From: Candidatus Poribacteria bacterium
GTDB taxonomy: Bacteria > Poribacteria > WGA-4E > WGA-3G
NCBI GenBank assembly: GCA_003635255.1
Contig: PYJC01000176.1
Coordinates: 1 to 34,956 of the forward strand
Reading direction: 5' to 3'
Length of the DNA: 34,956 bases
The notes below the pieces were generated by a model that saw only the letters and a list, made by a program, of their open reading frames with translations, was not told where the DNA came from and made no database searches. Below are positions 14,721 through 23,520 of the stretch, in pieces (positions within the stretch are counted from its first letter, which is position 1; each line of letters begins with the position of its first letter). The translations under genes were made by a program, and so were the position numbers.

Positions 14721-15817
14721 TCGGAAGTCCTCTTAATCTCCTTAATAGATTAGATCGAATTCTTGAATATGAGGAACCAACAAACGAAATAAGAGGAACT
14801 TTGCAGAACCTATTAGAGGTGGAAGCAAGACGTGCGTATTTTTTTAGTAAACTTGAATCTCCAGCATGGTTAATGTCGTTGAAAACGGATGGTTGGTTTG
14901 ATCCGGATCGTAATCCTACGCCTCAGGAAGATCCAGATCAACCTGGGGTGTTCCGTGTGCCCACCTGGCACGCTCTGGAATATGTAGCGAAGGTTTCCAC
15001 TCATTCAGAAACCCCTATTGGCGTACTTGTGGACATCGTCAACGCTATCATAGACTACGTTGATGAGTATGGAGAGCGGATCGAAAATGCCCACACAGAC
15101 TTGCAGACTATCAAAATTATTAGTACATTTTCAGCAGATAGGATTAAACGTCAGCATATCACCTTCATGGGCACTGTCTTGAAATCCAAGTCGAAGTACG
15201 GAGCAGTGGATGAGGAAATAGGTCAAACAATTCTGCCTAAACTTCTTGATGGACGTAAACTGGAATTAACACTTGCCCTCCTCACAATAATGCTTGAGAT
15301 TGAATTTGTTGAGCCAGACCTCCGAACCTTAATGGACGATTATTGGATTGAAGACGCACTCAAAAAACATGGACACGCCATCGCGAATTTATGTGGCGTT
15401 GCGGCAGCAGATATCGTGCTGGTGCAGATTCGGAAAATCGCAGATGTGAATAGATTCAAAGTCGATTTCATAGAACGCGTTGAAAGCGATCTCTCGCGCC
15501 TCTCACACCCCAATTATGCCGAGTTAATAGTAAGTTTTACAAGTGCCCTCTTCCGGTTTGCTGCACCTGATAGCATAGAACAAACAGTCCAAGTTTTACT
15601 AAAGGATCCGCATGCTATCATTAGGCGGATTGCATTCAAGGCGATCACTGACCATTACAACAATCTGAAACACCTGTTTTGGATATGGGAGGGCAATCCA
15701 CTCAATGATGTGAGACTTGAACCTGAGATTACTGAATTAATTGAAACCCACAATCACACCTTCGACGAGAACGAAATGGAGCAGATATTACAATGGATAG
15801 AAGCAACGCAGCACTAA
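14648..15817 (+). CDS. Split large protein, part 2: alpha-helical repeat region
   Basis: A 389-residue frame that overlaps part 1 by 73 nt in a different frame. It has no Shine-Dalgarno and its first residues make sense as the continuation of part 1 (PRAREEVENFWYEFESILEVL). Recognisable family landmarks include EARRAYFFSKLESPAWLMSL, DGWFDPDRNP and VFRVPTWHALEYVAKVS. Proteins of this kind are long, helical, HEAT-like and often encoded in accessory regions. I do not know a functional name. It ends QILQWIEATQH, and the next ORF starts 25 nt earlier in another frame, so a second frameshift is probable between 15785 and 15840. Confidence 0.6.
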   Translation: MEVPRAREEVENFWYEFESILEVLVGSPLNLLNRLDRILEYEEPTNEIRGTLQNLLEVEARRAYFFSKLESPAWLMSLKTDGWFDPDRNPTPQEDPDQPGVFRVPTWHALEYVAKVSTHSETPIGVLVDIVNAIIDYVDEYGERIENAHTDLQTIKIISTFSADRIKRQHITFMGTVLKSKSKYGAVDEEIGQTILPKLLDGRKLELTLALLTIMLEIEFVEPDLRTLMDDYWIEDALKKHGHAIANLCGVAAADIVLVQIRKIADVNRFKVDFIERVESDLSRLSHPNYAELIVSFTSALFRFAAPDSIEQTVQVLLKDPHAIIRRIAFKAITDHYNNLKHLFWIWEGNPLNDVRLEPEITELIETHNHTFDENEMEQILQWIEATQH

Positions 15818-17505
15818 CTTCAAGAGTTACTGTAGCAAGACGGCGAAAATGGCTCTCTCTGCTTTTGGACACCGATAACGAAAAAGTTGCCGCCGCCTAC
15901 CAAAAATACGATCAACTCCACAAAACAAATGTTGAAGCAGCCAATAAAGGAAACGCCGCAACGATGCCGAAGTCAGGAGCAATCGGGCCCGTGAAACCTA
16001 TAACCACTGAAGAACTTTCAGCGATGTCAAATACTGAGATTGCTGCTTATTTAGAGGGTTACACGGAAAAAGATATCGGGATGCCTGTGCTTGAAGGACG
16101 CGGACTCGCAAATACACTCACAGAATGTGTGGCAGCAAATCCACAACGGTTTACCGATAATCTACTGCCCTTCCAGGATGTTCGCAACCTATATCAATAT
16201 TCACTGTTGCAAGGTTGCCTGGACGCATGGCGGAATAAGAAAAACTTTAATTGGGCAGCACTACTGAAGTTTATCCATCAAATTCTCTTGTCAAAACAGT
16301 TCTGGACTGAACAATACAACGATGGCTTTAATTATAGAAATTGGGTGTTTTCGACTACAGCAGATTTGATCACAGAAGGTACAAAGGAGGATACACACGC
16401 GTTTGACACACAACTCTTGCCCCTTGCTGAAGAGGTTCTCTTGATTCTCGTAGATAAGGCACAACAGAGTGTGTCCACCCTTAACAATCTTCTTAACGAT
16501 GTTTTGAATTCAGACAGAGGTAGGGTGTTTTCGGCAATGGTAGATTACGCTTTACGGTTCGCTCGCACCAACGCGTCTGAGTACACAGATTGCCGATGGT
16601 CCTATGCCATCAGAGCAGATTTCACCAAAAGACTGGATCGAAGTGTCGAACCCTCACTTGAATTCTCTTATACAATTGGGTTTCACCTACCCTATCTGAT
16701 GTATCTTGACAAAGAATGGGTTCATCTCAACATAAATCGTATCTTCCCACAGCATGATGAAGACCATTGGCAAGTCGCTTTTTCGGGGTATCTGTTACAT
16801 CCAGGAGTCCGAGAGGAGTTTCATTCGCTGCTCAAAGCACATGGACATTATCAGAAGGCATTAAGCACTCACTTTGATGATACAGCGGTACTGGATGGAC
16901 TCGTCAGACACATCTGTACAGGTTGGATAGAAGACAGTGAAACCTTAGACGACAAAACCAGTCTCATTTATCAGTTGATACACAATGGCAATCCAAATCT
17001 TCTTGCGGGTATGGTCTACTTTTTCTCTCGGCGCGCTGATAACCTATCTGACAAAGTAAAAGTAAAGGTTATGCCAGCGTGGCGTGCCTTGTTTGAAGTT
17101 CTTTCCCAACACAGCGAGAAAGTAGAATATCAAAGGGTTCTAAGTCCATTATCCCAGTGGATAGGACTCATTGATGAAATAGATGATGAAGTACTCGCGT
17201 GGATAAAAGTATCCATAAATTACCTTGACAAAGTTCCAGGGTACGCTTTCACCTTATCAAAGGTCATTGAAGCCTTGCAGAAGCACATCTTGATAACACC
17301 TGAGAAAGTTGGAGAAATTTATTCGGCAATACCTGAGAGTGAACTGTGGTCTATAGAACAGACACAAAAGAACGAAGTTGAAGAAACCGTCCGAATTCTA
17401 TACGAAAAGGGGTGTAATGCAACTGCCGAGGCGATCTGTGAGCGATTCGCAAAAGCTGGTGCTCTCTTCTTAAGATCGGTTCGTGAAGAATATAAGAAAC
17501 CATAA
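15793..17505 (+). CDS. Split large protein, part 3: C-terminal helical region
   Basis: A 570-residue frame. From about residue 16 it reads ARRRKWLSLLLDTDNEKVAA and then long amphipathic helices to the end (FAKAGALFLRSVREEYKKP). No catalytic motif, membrane segment or signal peptide is visible. It is in the third frame relative to parts 1 and 2 but is collinear with them, with no intergenic space. All three together would make a protein of roughly 1,100 residues. Translational coupling through ATG 15793 is the alternative, but the only GGAG lies 12-14 nt upstream. A defence-related role is conceivable for a HEPN plus helical-repeat protein, but nothing here proves it. Confidence 0.6.
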   Translation: MDRSNAALTSRVTVARRRKWLSLLLDTDNEKVAAAYQKYDQLHKTNVEAANKGNAATMPKSGAIGPVKPITTEELSAMSNTEIAAYLEGYTEKDIGMPVLEGRGLANTLTECVAANPQRFTDNLLPFQDVRNLYQYSLLQGCLDAWRNKKNFNWAALLKFIHQILLSKQFWTEQYNDGFNYRNWVFSTTADLITEGTKEDTHAFDTQLLPLAEEVLLILVDKAQQSVSTLNNLLNDVLNSDRGRVFSAMVDYALRFARTNASEYTDCRWSYAIRADFTKRLDRSVEPSLEFSYTIGFHLPYLMYLDKEWVHLNINRIFPQHDEDHWQVAFSGYLLHPGVREEFHSLLKAHGHYQKALSTHFDDTAVLDGLVRHICTGWIEDSETLDDKTSLIYQLIHNGNPNLLAGMVYFFSRRADNLSDKVKVKVMPAWRALFEVLSQHSEKVEYQRVLSPLSQWIGLIDEIDDEVLAWIKVSINYLDKVPGYAFTLSKVIEALQKHILITPEKVGEIYSAIPESELWSIEQTQKNEVEETVRILYEKGCNATAEAICERFAKAGALFLRSVREEYKKP

Positions 17506-17593
17506 ATCGCTGTTGACTAATCCTGTTATAAACACATCGCGTCTAACAGGCGTGCGACGAATATAAAACGTCTTAATTCTGCCCATCTTAAAA

Positions 17594-17616
17594 TCCTGTC
17601 CATCCTGATTCAGACA
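17594..17616 (-). repeat. Second copy of the TGTCTGAATCAGGAT dispersed repeat
   Basis: The minus strand reads TGTCTGAATCAGGATGGACA, matching the copy at 13321 in its first 15 bases. It lies in the 209-nt gap between the split locus and the LamG gene. A TATAAT at 17651-17656 further down could be a -10 box for the LamG gene, without a clear -35. Confidence 0.5.
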
Positions 17617-17714
17617 TATTTTTTTCTGCACTTCTTTTCCAAAAATATGTTATAATATTTACGAATCCCCAAGATACAAATCCAAAATTTCGCGCTTACA
17701 TAGGAGAAATCACA

Positions 17715-18464
17715 ATGCCTAAAATTATCTTTGTTTTGTCACTATGTGCACTCCTGATTATCCCCAGCCTCAGCATCGCCAACGTTGCAGAAGATGGACT
17801 CGTCGCTTACTGGCCCTTTGATGAAGGCAATGGTAAAAAAGCCATGGATGTCACAGGCAACGGGCATGACGGAAAGTTCAATGATAATCCCAAATGGGTT
17901 GAGGGAAAGTTTGGCACCGCGCTTGAATTTGATGGCGAGGATGATCATGTCGCTGTCGCAGACGATCCCGCCTTCGCAATCGAAAAAAATATTACCCTCA
18001 TGGCGTGGTTCAGCCCAAATGATGTACTCACCAGCCGACGCTTGATGGTCAAAAACAACTCCATCTTCGTTATTTTCGACTTCGGCAATAAAGACAGTAT
18101 CGACTTCCTCGTCAAACCGAACAACACTTTTGCTGAATCAAAAACAACCGATTGGAAAGTCGGCGAATGGTATCACTTCGCAGGAACGTTTGATGGCAAA
18201 ACCTTAAAGGTTTACATAAATGGCAAACTTGAAGGTGACAAACCTAACAACGTCCCAATTGCCCCTTCCAACTTAGAACTCTGGATCGGGGGGGACGATT
18301 TCGGCCGACCAACAGATTTTTTCCCCGGTAAAATTGATGAAGTCCGACTCTATGAGAAAACTTTGAGTGAAGCCGACATCCAGAAAGTTATGGAGACCCC
18401 GCAGGATGTAGAAGCACGTGGCAAACTCACCACAACGTGGGGCGAATTGAAGGTAGGACTCTAA
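17715..18464 (+). CDS. Exported LamG-domain protein with TTTWG C-terminal tag (copy 1)
   Basis: A 249-residue protein. AGGAG precedes the ATG and a signal peptide covers about residues 1-23 (IIFVLSLCALLIIPSLSIAN). A single concanavalin-A-like LamG/LamG-like jellyroll domain fills the rest: VAYWPFDEGNGKKAMDVTGN, GKFGTALEFDG, ITLMAWFSP, WYHFAGTFDGKTLKVYINGK and the terminal IDEVRLYEKTLSEADIQ. Such domains bind carbohydrate or protein. The sequence then ends ARGKLTTTWGELKVGL, the tag shared with three other exported proteins in the window. Two further LamG paralogues are at 27082-27828 and 32744-33502. Confidence 0.85.
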   Translation: MPKIIFVLSLCALLIIPSLSIANVAEDGLVAYWPFDEGNGKKAMDVTGNGHDGKFNDNPKWVEGKFGTALEFDGEDDHVAVADDPAFAIEKNITLMAWFSPNDVLTSRRLMVKNNSIFVIFDFGNKDSIDFLVKPNNTFAESKTTDWKVGEWYHFAGTFDGKTLKVYINGKLEGDKPNNVPIAPSNLELWIGGDDFGRPTDFFPGKIDEVRLYEKTLSEADIQKVMETPQDVEARGKLTTTWGELKVGL

Positions 18465-18520
18465 AAAATGTCCGCTGTTCAAATGGTTTGGTAGGAAAAC
18501 AGAGCCTCATGGAGGCACTT

Positions 18521-19099
18521 ATGTCAACGCTTACAGCGCAAACGTATCTGACACCCGAGGAATACCTTACTTGGGAACGCAAGCAGCCCTTTAAAAACGA
18601 ATATCACAACGGGCAGATCATCGCGATGTCCGGTGCGAGCCGCTGGCACAATGGTATCACAGTAGATATAGCTGTCCAACTTAGTAACCAATTGATGGGA
18701 AAAGAGTGTGAAGTCTACATCAGCCAGATGCGCGTAGGTACCAGTCCGGAGGTCTCCTACTTCTACCCAGATGTTATCGTTGTCTGCGGTGAACCGCGTT
18801 TTGAGGATGACACCCTTGACACACTCCTCAATCCGATTGTTGTCGTAGAAGTGCTATCACCCTCAACCGCAGCGTTTGATCGTGGCGAAAAATTTGAGTC
18901 CTATAAGCAGCTCGCATCCTTACAGGAATACATCCTTATTTCACAAGACAGTGTGCGCGTTGAGCACTACCAGTGCGAAGGGGCACAATGGCCCCATAAC
19001 AGGTTTCAGCATCTTGAAGATACGCTATCACTGGCTTCCGTTGAATGTGAAGTCCCCTTGCGCGTCATCTACAGACGTGTCATGCGTAATGCATCATAA
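18521..19099 (+). CDS. Uma2-family (DUF820) putative endonuclease
   Basis: A 192-residue protein; ATG 18521 has GGAGG 5 nt upstream and is preferred over earlier in-frame starts. It opens MSTLTAQTYLTPEEYLTWER and continues EYHNGQIIAMSGASRWHN, then SYFYPDVIVVCG and NPIVVVEVLSPSTAAFDRGEK. These are the PD-(D/E)xK core elements of Uma2/DUF820 proteins, with the Asp of YPDV and the ExLSPST Glu as presumed metal ligands. The family is expanded in cyanobacteria and in repeat-rich genomes; its biological role is not established. It is followed by an inverted-repeat element. Confidence 0.85.
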   Translation: MSTLTAQTYLTPEEYLTWERKQPFKNEYHNGQIIAMSGASRWHNGITVDIAVQLSNQLMGKECEVYISQMRVGTSPEVSYFYPDVIVVCGEPRFEDDTLDTLLNPIVVVEVLSPSTAAFDRGEKFESYKQLASLQEYILISQDSVRVEHYQCEGAQWPHNRFQHLEDTLSLASVECEVPLRVIYRRVMRNAS

Positions 19100-19102
19100 A
19101 AA

Positions 19103-19196
19103 TTGTCAGTTCGCTTCGCTTTCAGTTAAGAGGGGCTCTGTAGCGGCTACGGCAAACCGGACTGCCACAAAAGGTTTCTTAACTGATAACTGACAA
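19103..19196. repeat. Nested inverted-repeat (MITE-like) element
   Basis: TTGTCAGTT (19103-19111) pairs with AACTGACAA (19188-19196), and TCAGTTAAGA (19122-19131) pairs with TCTTAACTGA (19177-19186). Both arms are perfect, giving a 94-bp nested palindrome between the Uma2 and gpmI genes. No target duplication was recognised. Confidence 0.55.
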
Positions 19197-19228
19197 CCGA
19201 TAACTATATGCAATAGGAAGGAATTTGC

Positions 19229-20851
19229 ATGGCAACCCATCAGAAACGCCCCGTCGTTCTCATCATCCGAGACGGTTGGGGCAATAATCCGTATCCCGAA
19301 TTTAACAACGCCAACGCCGTTCACCTCGCAAAGACACCCGCAGATGATTGGCTTCGGCAGAACTATCCATACGTTCAAATCCATACCTCCGGCGAAGATG
19401 TCGGCCTACCCGCTGGAGTCATCGGTAACAGCGAAGTCGGACATCAGAATATCGGCGCAGGACGCATCGTGAACCAAGAACTCCTCCGTATCAGCACGAT
19501 GATCCGTTCCGGCGAGTTTGCACAGAATAAAGTGCTTCTGGAAGCGATTGCTCATGTCAAAAAACACGGAACACATCTGCACCTCATGGGACTGGCAAGT
19601 GATGCTGGCGTCCACAGTTCACTTGAACATCTCTATGGACTCTTGGCACTCGCCAAGGCGAACGGACTTAAGGCGCACCAAGTCTTGGTTCACAATTTTA
19701 GTGATGGACGCGACTGCCAACCCGATCTCGGTATCCAATTCTGTGAGCAGATTGAAGCGAAATTGAAAGAGATCGGAATCGGGCAAATAGCCTCCGTTGT
19801 CGGTCGTTACTACGCCATGGATCGGGATGATCGATGGGAACGTGTTGAAGTGGCGTACCGCCTTTTAACCGAAGGAACCGGCGACCGCGTCAATGCCGCG
19901 AGTGATGCTTATCGCGACTATTATGGAAACCCAGATGACACCAACCGTAAAGGAGATGAGTTTGTCCGTCCCTCTGTAGTTATTGGAACCGATGGCGAAC
20001 GGCTCCCGCATATCACTGACGGGGATGCCGTTATCTTCTATAACTTCCGAGGGGATCGACCCCGCGAACTTACTAAAGCCTTTTGCTTGGACGAATTTCC
20101 CTTTGAAGCGGAAGGGAAAGACGGTGTAACGCGACAGATGGGTTTTAAACGGAATCGCAAACCTGACGTTAAGTTTGTTACAATGACTGAGTACGAACAG
20201 GGTATGCCAGTTGAAGCAGCCGTTAAAAAACCACCCAAAATGCAGAATACGCTCGGTGACTATGTAAGCCAGGCAGGGCTAACACAATTCCGATGTGCAG
20301 AGACTGAGAAATTCCCACATGTTACCTTCTTTTTTAACGACTATCGAGATGAACCGTACGCAGGCGAAGATCGGCAGATTATCGCCTCCCCGCGCGATGT
20401 AACGACATACGACCAGAAACCTGAAATGTCCGCACCCGGTGTGACCGCAGAGATGTTACGTCGGATCGGCTCCGATAAATATGATCTGATCATACTCAAC
20501 TATGCCAACGGCGACATGGTAGGACATACAGGTTCTCTTCCAGCTGCCATCAAAGCCGTTGAAGCGGTTGATGCAGGTGTCGGGAGAATCGTTGACGCTG
20601 TGCTTAAAAAGGACGGCGCACTCATTGTCACCGCTGACCACGGGAACTGTGAACAGATGATTGACCCGGAAACCGGAGGCATTCACACCGCACATACGAC
20701 GTATGACGTGGATCTCATCGTTGTTGATAATCAACGTAGGGGACAACAACTCCGTGAAGGTGGGAGGCTCGCAGACATCGCACCAACGGCACTCCATCTT
20801 CTCGGTTTAGAACAACCCGCTGAGATGACCGGTGAATCATTAGTTCCATAA
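19229..20851 (+). CDS. gpmI: 2,3-bisphosphoglycerate-independent phosphoglycerate mutase
   Basis: A 540-residue glycolytic/gluconeogenic enzyme interconverting 3- and 2-phosphoglycerate in the cytoplasm, with two metal ions and a phosphoserine intermediate. It starts RPVVLIIRDGWGNNPYPEFN, and the catalytic serine is Ser68 in GNSEVGHQNIGAGR. Later motifs are NFSDGRDCQP, RYYAMDRDDRWERV, FYNFRGDRPRELTKAF, and the C-terminal metal cluster NYANGDMVGHTG and ADHGNCEQM. Length is in the family range (about 510-550). AGGAAGG precedes the ATG. It is followed 35 nt later by a small membrane protein gene and then prs. Confidence 0.95.
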   Translation: MATHQKRPVVLIIRDGWGNNPYPEFNNANAVHLAKTPADDWLRQNYPYVQIHTSGEDVGLPAGVIGNSEVGHQNIGAGRIVNQELLRISTMIRSGEFAQNKVLLEAIAHVKKHGTHLHLMGLASDAGVHSSLEHLYGLLALAKANGLKAHQVLVHNFSDGRDCQPDLGIQFCEQIEAKLKEIGIGQIASVVGRYYAMDRDDRWERVEVAYRLLTEGTGDRVNAASDAYRDYYGNPDDTNRKGDEFVRPSVVIGTDGERLPHITDGDAVIFYNFRGDRPRELTKAFCLDEFPFEAEGKDGVTRQMGFKRNRKPDVKFVTMTEYEQGMPVEAAVKKPPKMQNTLGDYVSQAGLTQFRCAETEKFPHVTFFFNDYRDEPYAGEDRQIIASPRDVTTYDQKPEMSAPGVTAEMLRRIGSDKYDLIILNYANGDMVGHTGSLPAAIKAVEAVDAGVGRIVDAVLKKDGALIVTADHGNCEQMIDPETGGIHTAHTTYDVDLIVVDNQRRGQQLREGGRLADIAPTALHLLGLEQPAEMTGESLVP

Positions 20852-20885
20852 TAGCATTCACAAATTGTAAAGAGGAGTCTCTAAA

Positions 20886-21206
20886 ATGAATGAGCACCAA
20901 CAGCACCCCATCGCAGCAGAAGCCCATCTAACGGCTGAACAAGATGCAGAATCCGATGCCAAGAAAATTAGATGGTTTTTCATCGGTTTTTTTGGAAATA
21001 TAGTCGGGGTCCTTATTGCTTCTATCTACGAACCAATGCCACCAGCCTCACGGCTGCTTGAGAAATCATCTGAAGATGCAGCCTTGTACACAGATAGCTA
21101 CAAAGCGAAAAGTCGGAGTGTTCAAACACGCCAATCCGTGATTGGTCTCATTGTTCCCTTTATCCTTATGTTCTTATGGATAATGCTTATTGGGATGCTT
21201 GTGTAG
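20886..21206 (+). CDS. Small membrane protein of unknown function
   Basis: A 106-residue protein with a Shine-Dalgarno (AGAGGAG) before the ATG. It has a charged N-terminus, a hydrophobic segment around residues 31-46 (WFFIGFFGNIVGVLIASIY) and a second one at the C-terminus (VIGLIVPFILMFLWIMLIGM). The loop between them (about residues 50-82) is polar. I do not recognise a family. It lies between gpmI and prs on the same strand. Confidence 0.65.
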   Translation: MNEHQQHPIAAEAHLTAEQDAESDAKKIRWFFIGFFGNIVGVLIASIYEPMPPASRLLEKSSEDAALYTDSYKAKSRSVQTRQSVIGLIVPFILMFLWIMLIGMLV

Positions 21207-21308
21207 CATACATACAACCCAACACAATGTACAGAATTTACGATTTATGCTTGAATAAACAGGTAGTTTGTGATGAATAAGATTAACTCGGTATAAGGAG
21301 GTTTTGGC

Positions 21309-22304
21309 ATGTCCACACCGATTGACCAACAAGTTAGCGACGATTTCAGGCTATTCGCTGGAAGTGCGAACCCAGCATTGGCAAAAGAGATCGCTGCGAT
21401 TTTAGGTGTTGAACTCGGTAAAATTACAATCGGTCCGTTTCCCAACCTTGAAACGCGCGTTCAGATTGAGGAAAGTATCCGAGGCACCGATATCTATATC
21501 GTCCAGCCAACAAGTCAACCTGCCAACGAAAACCTGATGGAACTGCTCATCACCATTGACGCGATGAAACGCGCATCAGCCCGGCAGATTACGGCAATTA
21601 TCCCTTATTTTGGGTATGCCCGTCAAGATCACAAAACCACAGGACGCGAACCGATCAGCGCGAAACTCGTTGCCAATCTTTTGACAACGGCGGGCGCGAG
21701 TCGCGTCATGGCGATTGATCTACACGTCCCACAGATCCAAGGCTTTTTCGACATTCCTATGGACCACCTAACTGCCGTGACGACTTTGGCAAACTACTTC
21801 CGCGAGAAACAGGTCGAAAATGGTGTCGTTGTTGCCCCAGATGCAGGACGTGTCAAATTAGCGGGAAAGTACGCCGATATTCTCGGACTCCCGTTAGCCA
21901 TTATGCACAAGCGGCGAGCCGGTGTTGACGGACAAGATGTCCAATTCGTTGAACTTGTCGGCGAGGTTAACGGTAAAACTCCGATTGTCATTGATGATGA
22001 AATACAAACCGGAGGCAGTATTCATCAACAAGCCATAGCGTTGGCGGCGGCGGGTGCGAAACCCGCGTATGTGAGTATCGCACACCCTATATTGGTCGGT
22101 CCGGCGTTAGAACGTCTCGATCATTCCTCAATTCGTGAGGTGGTCACTACTAATACGATTCCTGTTCCGGCTGAAAAGCAGCTGGATGGGAAAGTTAAAG
22201 TACTTTCTATCGCGCCGCTCCTATCACAAGCCATATTGAGGGTACATCAACACCGATCGGTGAGTCAAGTTTTCCGCGATCAGAAACTTGATTTTCCTGT
22301 TTAA
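21309..22304 (+). CDS. prs: Ribose-phosphate pyrophosphokinase (PRPP synthetase)
   Basis: A 331-residue enzyme transferring pyrophosphate from ATP to ribose-5-phosphate to make PRPP for nucleotide, His and Trp synthesis. Signature elements: LFAGSANPALAKEIAAILGV, EESIRGTDIYIVQPTSQPAN, ITAIIPYFGYARQDHKT, VMAIDLHVPQIQGFFDIP, APDAGRVKLAGKYA, and the PRPP loop VIDDEIQTGGSIHQQA. The loop matches VDDIIDTGGT of the family with small changes. It is slightly longer than the usual 310-320 residues. AAGGAGG precedes the ATG. It appears to be a housekeeping gene. Confidence 0.95.
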   Translation: MSTPIDQQVSDDFRLFAGSANPALAKEIAAILGVELGKITIGPFPNLETRVQIEESIRGTDIYIVQPTSQPANENLMELLITIDAMKRASARQITAIIPYFGYARQDHKTTGREPISAKLVANLLTTAGASRVMAIDLHVPQIQGFFDIPMDHLTAVTTLANYFREKQVENGVVVAPDAGRVKLAGKYADILGLPLAIMHKRRAGVDGQDVQFVELVGEVNGKTPIVIDDEIQTGGSIHQQAIALAAAGAKPAYVSIAHPILVGPALERLDHSSIREVVTTNTIPVPAEKQLDGKVKVLSIAPLLSQAILRVHQHRSVSQVFRDQKLDFPV

Positions 22305-22362
22305 TTTGTCGGTTACCCAACCCGTCGCTGAGAACTAACTCACGTGATAAACAGGCGGGCAC

Positions 22363-23463
22363 ATGGACAAAAAATCGATACTGTACCTTAGCCATTGCGG
22401 TTCAAGCATCGGTGGCGGTGAAAAACAACTCGCTTATCTCGTCACAAATATCAATCGCGAACACTATCAGCCGCTTGTTGTCTGCCCGGATGATGGTATT
22501 TTCGCAGAACACTTGAGGGATGCCGATATTCCGGTGTTGATTCTCGATCTCCCACCGTGGCGAAAAGCGAAATCGTTGATAGCAAGGTACAATGCCTCCC
22601 AGAAATTAGTGTCGCTTGCTAAAACGCACAAGGCACAGTTGGTACATACCTCCGATTCGTGGTTTAATCCGTATCTGTGGTATCTGAGAAAAAGGCTGAA
22701 AATCCCTACTGTTTCACACGTTCGGAATCTCCTTACACCTAAGCAGGTGCGAAAGTACAAGTTCGACCAGATGGACAGCATCATCGCTATCTCGGAGCAG
22801 AGCAAAACTCCACTGCTCGAAGCAAGGATTGATGCTCGGAAGATTGATGTTATACTGAATTGTGTTGATTTATCAGTCTTTCAACCTCCTTCTGTAACTG
22901 CACCATCAGCGGAATACGTCGTTGGGATTGTGGGTAGGATTGAACCCTTCAAACGCCAAAGAGCCTTTGTTGAGATAGCCGCTAAGGTCGCTGCGCAGTG
23001 TAAAAAGGTCAGGTTTCATATTATCGGTGCCGCGCTGGATACACCTGAACATCGCGCCTATGCACAGGATGTCCGTCAGTTGGTGGTTAAGCATCAGCTG
23101 CAAGCGGTTGTCCACTTCGCAGGACACCGTACGGATATGCCGAATGCGATGCAGGAACTCGACCTCCTCGTAACCCTTTCGGCGGGAAGTGTCATAGCGG
23201 AGGCGATGGCAGCTGGCAAACCTGTGATCGGCACGCCCATCGGTAGCACTACTGATATGATTGTTCACGGTATAACGGGTTATGTTATACCTTTAGCGTC
23301 AATAGACGCAATCGTTAACCAAATTATTGAACTCGCCAATGACCCAACCCGAAGTTTAGCTATGGGGCAGCGAGCAAGGAGACACGCCGAGAAATCATTC
23401 GGTGTTGAAACACATATCCAAAAGGTACAGGACATTTATGAAAAATTGTTAAGCATGGGTTGA
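22363..23463 (+). CDS. Group 1 (GT4-type) glycosyltransferase
   Basis: A 366-residue GT-B fold enzyme. The N-terminal domain opens ILYLSHCGSSIGGGEKQLAYL, the glycine-rich loop of GT4 enzymes. The C-terminal domain starts near VVGIVGRIEPFKRQRAFVEI and includes FHIIGAALDTPEH and VHFAGHRTDMPNAMQELD. The nucleotide-sugar motif, VIAEAMAAGKPVIGTPIGS, matches the EAMACGxPVV consensus with the Glu (GT4 ExxxxxE region). It probably adds sugars to a polysaccharide or lipid on the cytoplasmic face. Donor and acceptor are unknown, and no polysaccharide cluster surrounds it. Confidence 0.85.
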   Translation: MDKKSILYLSHCGSSIGGGEKQLAYLVTNINREHYQPLVVCPDDGIFAEHLRDADIPVLILDLPPWRKAKSLIARYNASQKLVSLAKTHKAQLVHTSDSWFNPYLWYLRKRLKIPTVSHVRNLLTPKQVRKYKFDQMDSIIAISEQSKTPLLEARIDARKIDVILNCVDLSVFQPPSVTAPSAEYVVGIVGRIEPFKRQRAFVEIAAKVAAQCKKVRFHIIGAALDTPEHRAYAQDVRQLVVKHQLQAVVHFAGHRTDMPNAMQELDLLVTLSAGSVIAEAMAAGKPVIGTPIGSTTDMIVHGITGYVIPLASIDAIVNQIIELANDPTRSLAMGQRARRHAEKSFGVETHIQKVQDIYEKLLSMG

Positions 23464-23520
23464 AGTTTTTAACGAATTGGTGTATACTAACAGTATCATT
23501 TCGCTATGAGGAGTGGAAAA

